Assembly (NCBI RefSeq): GCF_003997935.1
Contig: NZ_RZQL01000048.1
Span: 1-32,335, forward strand
Direction: 5' to 3'
Origin: Mesorhizobium sp. M7A.F.Ca.US.006.01.1.1
GTDB lineage: Bacteria > Pseudomonadota > Alphaproteobacteria > Rhizobiales > Rhizobiaceae
DNA length: 32,335 bases
Numbering within the stretch: position 1 is the stretch's first letter; the number at the start of each line of letters is the position of its first letter. Shown here piece by piece: positions 16,718 to 23,498 of this stretch. The position numbers and the translations under genes are program-made. The notes beneath the pieces were generated by a model. It was not told the DNA's origin. It saw only the letters and a program-made list of their open reading frames with translations, and searched no databases.

Positions 16718-17855
16718 TTTGCCCCTCGCGGCTTAGGTTGGAGGGGAAGTTCAGGTGTCGGAACGCCGGATTTACCGAAAGACGTATGCGGGAAGATCGG
16801 GGGCTGAAGCGTCTGTGTTTCGTTGCGCTTGCCGCCGTCGGCAGAGCTTTCAACGATGCCAGGCGCGCTAAGAGAGTTAGATTCTGTGTTAGATTCTAAG
16901 TTAAGGGCGCGATTTTCGCTTGCCGCGCAGTCGGTTAACCCCGGTTTGGGTTCCCGATAGCACGAGCCTCGGGTTCCCGATGGCACGATAGTGCGGGTTC
17001 CCGATAGCACGAGGCCGTCCACAGGTCTTCCATGGGGAGACGGCTCAAAGGAGAGCAGCACGCGGCCGTTGATTTCGACCTCGATGAACAGGGTGTACCC
17101 GGGCAGCGGCTGGCGTCTGACGATGTCGCGCAGCTCGAAGGCAAACCGTTTGAACGGTGAGAGGCTACCGGACTTCAGGTAGAGATGGCGGAAGTCGAAG
17201 CGCCAGCCGGCGCGCTGTCGGCCGCCATGCTTGCGCACGAGCCGATAGACCAGCGGTCGAGCCCGCCCGTCAGCGAAAAGTAATCGCGGTCGATGGTGAG
17301 TACGAGCGCATCGTCCAGGACCGCCTGGTAGAACCAGTCGGGGACGATCAACTCGATTCCGGCGGGGCGCCCGCGCCGATCCGTGCGCTCGACCCACTCG
17401 TTGATCCAGGAGAAGCGGTGCCGACGACCCTGCGCGGGCTGGCGGATGGTCGTCGCCACCGTTGTCGATTGCAAGCGGTCGAGCGCCGCCTTCAGGCGCT
17501 GGTAGTCGCGAGCGCCGACGCCGCGTCCGATGAAGGTGAGAATTTCGTAGGGCGTCGCCGCCATGAGGCGCGACGTGCGCAGTCCGGCGTCGCGCGCCGC
17601 GACGATCTGGCTTGCGGCCCAGATCAGGATATCCGCGTCCCAGATGGTCGCCATACCATGTTCGGGCACGGCTTCGACGCGGATGACAACGTCCCCCGCG
17701 GAGAAGTCGATGGGCTGTATCCGATGGGATTTGAAGAGGCTGAAGAACGGATAGGCCATGAGATCCTGCGTGTCTCGGGGTGCGAGATCGCTGCCGCGCG
17801 CACGGAACAGTTCGAGTTGTCCGCGTTCCGACAGGGGGCGACGGCGCACCAGCAT
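16714..17855 (-). pseudogene. repA: Replication initiator (RepA/RPA family) with a one-base frameshift
   Basis: The N-terminal part (from ATG 17855) reads as a plasmid replication initiator protein A: DLMAYPFFSLFK, DILIWAASQI, TPYEILTFIGRG, FSWINEWVER and WFYQAVLDDALVLTIDRDYFSLTGGL. At about 17249-17251 the frame breaks: the expected WLYRLVRKHGG continues in the other frame, so one base (probably a C) is missing. The first frame stops at 17175 after 226 residues. The second runs to 16714 and carries the rest of the domain (FELRDIVRRQPLPGYTLF) and a variable tail. Repaired, the protein would have about 380 residues. The downstream frame overlaps the parA start, so the break may also uncouple parA translation. 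A sequencing error is possible. Confidence 0.85.
16873..17013 (-). other. Candidate oriV: three iterons and an AT-rich tract within repA
   Basis: Three 19-base direct repeats lie at 16948-16966, 16971-16989 and 16995-17013. On the + strand they read GGGTTCCCGATAGCACGAG; the middle copy differs at two positions. Spacing is 23 and 24 bases, close to two helical turns. About 50 bases away is an AT-rich stretch (16873-16905) with the 10-mer GTTAGATTCT twice (16876-16885, 16888-16897). Iterons next to an AT-rich unwinding region inside or beside the initiator gene are the usual plan of an iteron replicon. They lie in the 3' part of repA, beyond the conserved domain. Confidence 0.65.
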
Positions 17856-17875
17856 TGAGGAAACCGGCGCGACGG

Positions 17876-18157
17876 TCAGCGGGCGTGACGGCCGGCAAAG
17901 ACAGGCGTCACGGCCTCATGGCGCTTTGCGGGAAGAACAGTGCCGCGGGGATCGGAGGTCGAAGTAACGGCGCCCCGGTCCGCCCAGGCCTGCAGGTCGT
18001 CGATCGCGTAGACGACGCGCCCGCCGAGCTTTCGATAGGATGGGCCGGTCCCGTAGGTCCTGTGTTTCTCCAGCGTGCGGCCGGACAGACCCAAGAACCG
18101 GGCGGCTTCGGGAGTACGAAGAAAGCGCGGCGGCAAGCCGGTGAGGTTGGCGGACAT
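17876..18157 (-). CDS. rdfS: RdfS-like excisionase (winged helix, AlpA/MerR type)
   Basis: The 93-residue protein has a small MerR-like DNA-binding domain at about residues 10-62: RFLRTPEAARFLGLSGRTLEKHR followed by GPSYRKLGGRVVYAIDDLQAWAD. This matches HTH_17/excisionase proteins such as RdfS of ICEMlSymR7A, which directs the integrase toward excision and is switched on by FseA. The C-terminal 28 residues are basic and unstructured. GGAGG precedes ATG 18157. An FseA-like gene ends 137 bases upstream and repA begins 20 bases downstream, so excision and replication genes may be expressed together. The integrase it would act with is not in the window. Confidence 0.82.
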   Translation of the reverse strand: MSANLTGLPPRFLRTPEAARFLGLSGRTLEKHRTYGTGPSYRKLGGRVVYAIDDLQAWADRGAVTSTSDPRGTVLPAKRHEAVTPVFAGRHAR

Positions 18158-18294
18158 GATCGTGCCTCCGTGGGTTCATTGAGGCCGCTGGCGATCAGCG
18201 GCGGACGAAGGTCACGGTGGCGGAGAGGAGCCGCGAGGGGGGATGGCGAAGAAGGGTGAGCTAAATTCGCACCCCAGTCGTGGCGCGAAGCGTG

Positions 18295-19072
18295 TCAGGA
18301 CTTCCGGCGATGGTGCAAAAGCTTGCGATAGCCGCCGGCGATCATGGCGCGGCCGTCCTTGACGAGGTCTATGGTGCTGTCTCGAAGCGCCGAGGTCTTC
18401 CAGGAATCTGCTTCGACGCGCGGCGCGCCGTAGATGACGTTTGCGATCTCGCGGTAACTCGCGCCGTTCATGCTGCCGTCGACGGCCTGCAGCATGTGGC
18501 GCAGCCTTCGGCGTTGCTGTGCCGTCAGACGGGTATCGGGGAAAACGCGACGGCCATGCAGTGCGCGCCAGAGCTGCGTGACGGCCTCGATGCGATCGAG
18601 GCCGTCGGCGTCAAGCGGAACAAGGGCCGCCAGCGGCTGATCGGGCCGCGCATCGCCAAGCAACAGAAGGCGGATGGCGGCGGCACCCTCGCCGTGCACA
18701 ATGCTCAGCCCCTCCGGGCCTAACTGCGCGTTGCGGGAATCGAGATCAGGTGGTGCAAAGCCTTCCAAGCCCGGCAATGGCAATGGCGGGATCGCTGTGA
18801 GCATGACTGTGCCCGGATCGACTCCCGGCGCCCAGAACGCTGCCGTCTCGATGGCACTGAAAGTTGGGTCGACAGGGAAATCGCAGCCCCCAGCGCATTC
18901 GCACCATGTTCGTCAGGCGCTCACGGTCCGCGTCGGGGTGTTCGACTTCAGCGTAGTCGCGCTGATAGTCGGCGTTGCGGCGCAACCATTCCCAGGCGAG
19001 ATCCGCGGCGACGAGGTCGTCGAGATAGTCGTACGTCGAAGAGGATCGCCACTGTGATGTGTCCGGCCGCAT
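18295..19072 (-). CDS. fseA: FseA-like excision activator (DUF6499 + DUF2285) made by +1 ribosomal frameshift
   Basis: Two frames encode one protein. The zero frame starts at ATG 19072 (MRPDTSQWRSSSTYDYLDDL...) and alone would end at 18746 after 108 residues. The second frame continues with VDPTFSAIETAAFWAPGVDP and ends at 18295 with a DUF2285 domain (SYREIANVIYG ... IAGGYRKLLHH). The frames join at codon 65, CGA-TTT-CCC: if tRNA-Phe slips from TTT to the overlapping TTC the protein reads RFPVDPTF and has 258 residues. In ICEMlSymR7A, msi172 and msi171 are fused by exactly this UUU-to-UUC +1 slippage to give FseA, the activator of rdfS. Here an rdfS-like gene follows directly. I therefore treat the break as programmed, not as decay. 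Confidence 0.85.
18874..18880 (-). promoter_or_regulatory. Programmed +1 ribosomal frameshift site
   Basis: On the minus strand the site reads TTTCCCT, with TTT being codon 65 of the FseA-like gene. Slippage of tRNA-Phe by one base onto TTC moves the ribosome to CCT-GTC-GAC, which restores the DUF2285 frame. It matches the described msi172-msi171 site by mechanism and by its position in a conserved WGLRFP segment. Confidence 0.8.
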
Positions 19073-19191
19073 AGTGTCCTCCGAGCGTGCATGTCTCGTA
19101 CATGCTGGGAGCGACACGATTGCCGGATGGAAAGACCTCGGGAAGCCCTCGAGTGGACAACGCGCGATGCGGGCGCGGCATCGCGGTCGAG

Positions 19192-19455
19192 TTAGTGACG
19201 GCCCTCGCGAACAAGCTTGCGGTAGCCGTGCTCTGTCATCCAGCGGGCGCGGGCAAGATGGGTGTCGTAGACGCGGCGGGATCGTTCGGGTTCGAGGTCA
19301 GCATCTAAACCAAAAAGGATCGAGACCGCCTCGTGCCAGTCGGCACCGTCCGCCGCCGCGTCAAGCAGGCGGATATAGAGCGTCATGTGCTCGCGATCGT
19401 ACCTGGTGAGCTCTTGGCTCTCTGGTGGCTGGTCCAGAAACGCTTCTTGTGTCAC
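19192..19455 (-). CDS. Single-domain DUF2285 protein, QseM-like antiactivator candidate
   Basis: The 87-residue protein consists almost wholly of a DUF2285-like domain (LYIRLLDAAADGADWHEAVSILFG ... ARARWMTEHGYRKLV). Its C-terminal GYRKL is shared with the FseA-like protein nearby. By my count it is net acidic (17 Asp/Glu against 12 Arg/Lys). In ICEMlSymR7A the antiactivator QseM is a stand-alone, negatively charged DUF2285 domain that binds the DUF6499 part of FseA (and TraR) and blocks activation. The same role is likely here but inferred. The start is GTG 19455 with GGGAG upstream; an internal ATG gives a shorter alternative. Confidence 0.72.
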   Translation of the reverse strand: MTQEAFLDQPPESQELTRYDREHMTLYIRLLDAAADGADWHEAVSILFGLDADLEPERSRRVYDTHLARARWMTEHGYRKLVREGRH

Positions 19456-19586
19456 GCCGATCTCCCGCAGCCAGTCATCGCAGCGTCTGGATCATTGTCA
19501 GCAGTATAGGCTGGCAGGTGAATGCGCGAGCGCACGAAGGCATCAGGTGATGCGCGCGGCGCATCGCCGCGCCGGTCCGTGAGAGG

Positions 19587-19841
19587 CTAGGACAAACCGG
19601 GGGAATCGATCTTCGCACGAACAAGCATCACTCCTTCCCCTTGGTCGGAGGACAGAAAGACGATACCGCTGCTCTCAAGGGTCCGGCGCACTTGATCGCG
19701 TGTCGTCTCGTACACCTTGAAGTCGTTCTCGGACTCAAGGCGCTTCAAGGCGGTCAGCGATACCAGGGCCTTCTCAGCGAGCGTCTCCTGCGTCCAACCA
19801 AGCAACGCGCGCGCGGCCCGCGTCTGTCGGGCGGTGATCAT
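19587..19841 (-). CDS. Small XRE-family regulator (QseC-like position)
   Basis: The 84-residue protein has a helix-turn-helix of the XRE/Cro type at residues 3-40 (TRAARALLGWTQETLAEKALVSLTALKRLES) and a short C-terminal part (RRTLESSGIVFLSSDQGEGVML). AGGAGG is nine bases before ATG 19841. A small Cro-like regulator next to the DUF2285 antiactivator resembles the qseC/qseM switch of ICEMlSymR7A, so it may control the two genes downstream and itself. An imperfect palindrome about 43 bases upstream (19884-19900) is a possible operator. Related small XRE proteins are common on alphaproteobacterial mobile elements. Confidence 0.85.
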   Translation of the reverse strand: MITARQTRAARALLGWTQETLAEKALVSLTALKRLESENDFKVYETTRDQVRRTLESSGIVFLSSDQGEGVMLVRAKIDSPGLS

Positions 19842-19883
19842 GCATGACCACCTCCTACAGACCTAAATGCGCACGCCAGAACT

Positions 19884-19900
19884 ACGGCTAAAATAGTCGT
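19884..19900. promoter_or_regulatory. Imperfect palindrome upstream of the XRE gene, candidate operator
   Basis: ACGGCTA (19884-19890) and TAGTCGT (19894-19900) flank AAA and form an inverted repeat with one mismatch in seven. It sits 43 bases upstream of the XRE start, where an autoregulatory operator would be expected. The core CGACTATTTT (minus strand) recurs in the hairpin leader near 23.3 kb. Confidence 0.45.
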
Positions 19901-19990
19901 TCTTCTCTGATATGGCGAGAGAAAAGTGCCACGCGGAGCTGGCTTTGGGGAATTAAGCCCGAACTGATTCGGTCGCCCGAAAAGGGCTTG

Positions 19991-20017
19991 GCCCCGCCCG
20001 GCGTGTCCGGGCGGGGC
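19991..20017 (-). terminator. Rho-independent terminator after the second DUF736 gene
   Basis: A perfect 11-bp stem (19991-20001 with 20007-20017) with a 5-base loop lies just downstream of the DUF736 stop. In the minus direction it is followed within eight bases by a short T run (CCCTTTTC). The weak T run lowers certainty. Confidence 0.7.
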
Positions 20018-20031
20018 GTTGTTCAGGCCGC

Positions 20032-20353
20032 CTACTCGCCGTTGCGGCGGCTGGGGCGGGACCAGATGAGGCTGAAGCCTTCGCCTTCCTCGTCGTCGAA
20101 GAGGTTGGCGTAGATCGGAGCGTTGAAGCTCGGATCGTCCAGCTTCAGGCCGAGATAGTCGCGGCCCTCGTTGGAGGTCTGACCAGGCGGCGCCGATTTC
20201 GGCGCGGCCGACGAAGACGCGATGGCTTGGGGCGTTCTCGCCGACCTGGCGGCTCTCGGGGACGATGCGGACGTTCTTGGTCTGAAGGCTCAGGGTGACG
20301 ATTTCGCCGGTGAATTCGTTGCCGGACTTCTTGAAGGTGCCGATGGTCGCCAT
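20032..20353 (-). pseudogene. DUF736 family gene, frameshifted
   Basis: From ATG 20353 (AAGGAG upstream) the frame encodes a canonical DUF736 start: [30 protein letters not shown] and [14 protein letters not shown]. After TGG near 20183 the expected [20 protein letters not shown] and [17 protein letters not shown] are read only in another frame, ending with TAG at 20032-20034. Two bases appear to be missing (or one is extra) at about 20179-20183. Repaired, the product would have about 107 residues. The shifted frame stays open far downstream and would give a long abnormal tail. It is followed by a strong terminator and preceded by the 95-bp hairpin leader. Error in the sequence is an alternative explanation. 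Confidence 0.8.
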
Positions 20354-20939
20354 GGTAGTTCTCCTTGATCTCTGCTTCGAGCCGCACCATTGCGGCCTCG
20401 ATGGCGATCGACGGGCCGGAGGCGATCGACGCGGCATCGCTTGCGACCGCAGCGTCAGCGGAGGATGGCAGCCAGGCGACTTTGTTGTCTCGCGAGGAAT
20501 GACGGCGCAGCCGGCAGGGGAAGAAAGTCGATCGGCGCCATTGCCGCATAGGCGGTCGAGGCGTAGCCGACCTTCGGTCAGATCAGGCCATTGATGAGGC
20601 CGTTTTGGAGCGGTCGACCTGAAAGAGGGCCTCAAGCGAGAACATGGCGACCGACGTTCACTTCGAATAGCCGGCGTTGCCCCACAGCGCTCTGCCCGAC
20701 TCTCGACCATATCCGCAATATCACCGGAATGAGCTTCCCAAGGAGAAGACCGCCGTTGCATCTGCGATCGACGGCCGCTCGAGTTCGTCATAGCGGTCAA
20801 TGCCAGACGGTACTGCTCGAATCTCTGCCGTGTGGGTGGGAACTTCCTGGGCTTGGACGCTCTGTCCATGACCCTGACGCAGCGAGGAGCGGCTTGGTAA
20901 TGATCCTCGCCGTCCTGGCCCTCCAGTTCCGGATGGCGC
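20354..20939. other. Gene-free stretch upstream of the second DUF736 gene
   Basis: These 586 bases contain no convincing gene; open frames on both strands lack family features. The part nearest the DUF736 start holds the hairpin leader described separately (20451-20545) and a segment near 20391-20414 that resembles 23212-23235 upstream of the DUF2493 gene. The rest (20546-20939) may be remnants of decayed sequence. Confidence 0.5.
20451..20545 (-). repeat. Hairpin leader, copy A (upstream of DUF736)
   Basis: This 95-base segment matches 23281-23375 closely at both ends: the first 20 bases differ at one position and the last 13 are identical. It contains an inverted repeat CGACTTTGTT (20477-20486) and AAGAAAGTCG (20521-20530), nine of ten pairs. 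It lies 97 bases before the DUF736 start. Confidence 0.75.
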
Positions 20940-21380
20940 CTAGCCGCGAGCGACGCCTCGCATGGCTGGCTCGGGCGGTGCCATCGCCAGCAACCGAACC
21001 CAAGCGGCAATGCCGACTGCGATCGCGCTAATGATCGAGAAAGCGATTTGCCAGCCCACGGATGGCATGGCGAGCTTCGCAAGACCATGTGTCGTGTGAT
21101 AGCCGGCGATCGATGCTGGTGCGGCAAAGAGGAGCGCGACCGCAAGACGAACCCAGACCGGGCGAACGAATGTGAAGGTAAATTGGCAGCCCGCGAGCGT
21201 CGCGCCGGCGGCGGCGATGCCGACGATGAACGCGCCGATCGGACCGGTTCCGGTGCCGTAAGCCCACACGCCCGCAGTCACGCCTACGAAGAACGGAAGC
21301 GCGTAGACAGCGAGCGTGAACAGGAGCCAGCAAAGGAATCCGATGCCGGCGATGCAAAGGAGGATGCCGAGGAAGATCAT
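20940..21380 (-). CDS. Small integral membrane protein, unknown function
   Basis: This 146-residue protein is almost entirely hydrophobic, with about four or five membrane segments: residues 1-35 (probably two close helices), 45-65, 75-92 and 108-130. It has Gly/Ala-rich helices and very few charges before the C-terminal RG. I recognise no named family. Similar small membrane proteins occur in the same region of related elements. ATG 21380 has a GGAG site nine bases upstream. The spacer between that site and the start is ACCACCACC, which can pair with GGTGGTGGT further upstream in the mRNA. No neighbouring gene suggests a function. Confidence 0.78.
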   Translation of the reverse strand: MIFLGILLCIAGIGFLCWLLFTLAVYALPFFVGVTAGVWAYGTGTGPIGAFIVGIAAAGATLAGCQFTFTFVRPVWVRLAVALLFAAPASIAGYHTTHGLAKLAMPSVGWQIAFSIISAIAVGIAAWVRLLAMAPPEPAMRGVARG

Positions 21381-21521
21381 GGTGGTGGTCTCCGTGAGAA
21401 AAGGTTTGACGGTCGCGCCTCCACCACCACCACGGCGCAGTTTGAAGTATAGCCGAAGATGAGCGGCGGCGGGAGCGGAAATCCGGCAGGACTTTCGCTC
21501 CCGCGGCGAGGCATGCCCCAG

Positions 21522-21689
21522 TCAGGGGGCGAAAGGATCGATCTCGTGGACGATGGCGGCGGTGTCGCCGTCGTATTCGCTGGCGGGCATGACGCCGAGG
21601 CTGCCGTCGCCTGCTTGAAAGACGACGATAACGACCATGAGGGTTACAGCGAGGCTGAAGGCGAAGGCGTGAGCGTCGTTGAGTGACAT
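21522..21689 (-). CDS. Small single-span membrane protein, unknown function
   Basis: The 55-residue product starts MSLNDAHAFAFSLAV, has one membrane helix (about residues 8-24) and an acidic C-terminal tail (EYDGD, HEIDPFAP). The frame is open further upstream, but ATG 21689 has an AGGAG site and yields a sensible protein. I recall similar short proteins from other alphaproteobacterial elements but cannot name a function. It lies upstream of the larger membrane protein gene in the same direction, about 140 bases away. Confidence 0.68.
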   Translation of the reverse strand: MSLNDAHAFAFSLAVTLMVVIVVFQAGDGSLGVMPASEYDGDTAAIVHEIDPFAP

Positions 21690-21985
21690 TGTTCCGGCTC
21701 CTGTCCTTGGAGGCGGGAGACCATCCCCCGCGCGACAGGCGCCCGATGTGTCCAACCCATGGTCGCAATCACCGCGGGGGCGAAGCCTCAAGGCCGCACG
21801 CTCGCGTAGCGGACCCTTTACGGGTTGATGGCGTCAGGCCATGGGCCGGACCAAGGATCAGCGCTATTGGAAGCGGGGGTGTTTTTCGCTTGCCCAGGAG
21901 CCGTAGTCACGAGCCTCGGAGGCCCATTGCCCCTTCTGTAATCGGCGCGGGATATAGTCGGTCAGATCGTCTGAAGGTTGGTGTC

Positions 21986-22177
21986 ATGGCAGAATTCAAG
22001 GATCGGGATCTGCACCTTGTGAAGAAGGCGTTGGCCATCGCGGTGCTGGCGATCGAGCGACAGCCGGGGCCGTTTCAGTCAGCATCGGATCAAAGCGACA
22101 TGAAAGCGTTGCTGGACCGGTTGATCGATGGCGATGTGGACTGGAGCACTATGCACGCGCAGCCCGCATCGCGGTGA
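21986..22177 (+). CDS. Short hypothetical protein, unknown function
   Basis: The 63-residue protein (MAEFKDRDLHLVKKALAIAV...) is charged and probably all helical, with no membrane segment. Codon use is like that of real genes here and GAAGG lies upstream of ATG 21986. The open frame extends further upstream, but that part looks non-coding. It is one of the few + strand genes in a minus-strand region, convergent with the DUF2493 gene. No family is recognised. Confidence 0.6.
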   Translation: MAEFKDRDLHLVKKALAIAVLAIERQPGPFQSASDQSDMKALLDRLIDGDVDWSTMHAQPASR

Positions 22178-22247
22178 CGGGCAATCCAGACTGAAAGCCG
22201 TTTTTCAGCGGAAATGGCGATACCACTTTACGGAAGCACGGCGATAC

Positions 22248-23180
22248 TCACGCGCCGTCCTTCTTGCGGAAGTCGTGAGACTTGATGCCGAGCTTCTTCG
22301 CCTTGTCGGCGAGATTGTCCTGGATGCCGGTGCCCGGGAAGACGATGACGCCGATCGGCAGGATGTCCAGTATCGCATCGTTGCGCTTGAACGGCGCGGC
22401 CCGGCCGTGCTTGTCCCAGTTTGGGGCGAAGCCGACCTGCGGGACCTTGCGATTGTCGGCCCATTTGGCGGCGATCAGTTCGGCGCCCTTGGGCGACTTG
22501 CCATGGATCAGCACCATGTCGGGGTGTTTGGCGTGGACCTTGTCGAGGACGTCCCAGATGAGTTGGTGATCATTGAAGTCGAGGCCTCCGGTCAGGGCGA
22601 TCTTCGGGCCGGTTGGAAGCATAACCTCGGTGTGAGCCTTGCGCCGGGCGGCGAGGAAGTCGCGGCTGTCGACCATTGCCGATGTCAGGTGCCGATGGTT
22701 GACCATCGACCCGGTGCGCGGTCGCCAGGCCGATCCGGTGTGCTGCTCGTAGCGTTCGGCGGCCTGGTCACGCATCAGTTCGAAGGCATCGCGTCGTTCG
22801 ATCATGGTCTGGCCTTGGGCTGTGAGGTTCTCGAGTTCGACCGCTTTGATCTCGGTGCCGTCCTGTTCGCGTTGCAGGCGCCGCTGGCCCTGCTCGTTGT
22901 CGTCCAGGTGCCGCTCGATGCGCAGCACGGCGCGGTGGAAGACGTTGCTGACAGACCAGAGAAGGTCGTCGAGGTCGGGTTCGAGGCGCGTGTCCGCCAG
23001 GGTGGCGATGAGGGCGTCGAAGATGTCCGCCACGGCTCCGGCCACATGATCACCGTCGGGGAGGGGCCGCGGATCGGGCTCATCGGCGTAAGGGCGCCAG
23101 CCATAGAGCTGGAGTTCGGTGAGGACGTGATCGGTTGGAGAGGCGGCGTGGTGTCGCTCGTTGTCGTCGTACTCGCTCAC
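22248..23180 (-). CDS. DUF2493 (SLOG-fold) protein
   Basis: The 310-residue protein has a charged, helical N-terminal part (residues 1-190, with a Gln/Glu-rich stretch near 95-130). A C-terminal DUF2493 domain follows: KIALTGGLDFNDHQLIWDVLDKV, MVLIHGKSPKGAELIAAKWA, a middle segment VGFAPNWDKHGRAAPFKRN, and VIVFPGTG. This is the Rossmann-like SLOG fold, thought to bind nucleotide-derived ligands or nucleic acid; no precise reaction is known for this group. Such genes are frequent in the leading region of alphaproteobacterial conjugative elements. The start at 23180 lies 100 bases from the hairpin leader copy B. Confidence 0.9.
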   Translation of the reverse strand: MSEYDDNERHHAASPTDHVLTELQLYGWRPYADEPDPRPLPDGDHVAGAVADIFDALIATLADTRLEPDLDDLLWSVSNVFHRAVLRIERHLDDNEQGQRRLQREQDGTEIKAVELENLTAQGQTMIERRDAFELMRDQAAERYEQHTGSAWRPRTGSMVNHRHLTSAMVDSRDFLAARRKAHTEVMLPTGPKIALTGGLDFNDHQLIWDVLDKVHAKHPDMVLIHGKSPKGAELIAAKWADNRKVPQVGFAPNWDKHGRAAPFKRNDAILDILPIGVIVFPGTGIQDNLADKAKKLGIKSHDFRKKDGA

Positions 23181-23280
23181 GGTATGCTCCCGTCGATTGG
23201 ACCGCGACCCTCGCGGCCTTCATGGCGACGAAAGCTCACAGGCGGGATGGCCTCGCACCCGGAGCGACGCGGAGGGCCGG

Positions 23281-23375
23281 AGCGACAGCGGAGGATGGCA
23301 GAGGCCGACTATTTTGGCTCGCGATGGAAAGGCGGCGCAGCCGCCGCCGGAAAATAGTCGGCCGGCGCCATTGCC
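23281..23375 (-). repeat. Hairpin leader, copy B (upstream of DUF2493)
   Basis: This segment contains a perfect 13-bp inverted repeat, GGCCGACTATTTT (23303-23315) and AAAATAGTCGGCC (23351-23363). Inside it is a second hairpin GGCGGC-GCA-GCCGCC (23331-23345). It matches copy A at 20451-20545 in length and ends. It lies 100 bases before the DUF2493 start inside a gene-free gap (23181-23498) in which I see no coding sequence. Confidence 0.8.
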
Positions 23376-23498
23376 TGGCCGGCCCGCCTGTGGGCCCGAT
23401 CGCCCTCTCGAAGGCCGGGTCGTGGCTCTCCCCGCCGGTGGCTTCTGGGCGCGTGCCGCCGGCCCGGTGAACCGCACGGCGCCGCGCTACACCCCGGT

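Noticed and set aside
17240..17260. repA break as a programmed ribosomal frameshift
   Set aside because: The context CGC-TGG-TCT offers no tandem slippery codons, and a one-base deletion in the conserved WLYRLVRKHGG explains it more simply.
19838..21145. 435-residue open frame on the minus strand across the DUF736 leader
   Set aside because: Only the short internal part from 20353 matches a family; the rest is low-complexity Arg/Ser/Pro-rich translation of non-coding DNA.
22128..23357. 409-residue open frame on the plus strand opposite the DUF2493 gene
   Set aside because: The minus-strand DUF2493 protein is clearly conserved; the plus frame shows no domain and covers the hairpin leader too.
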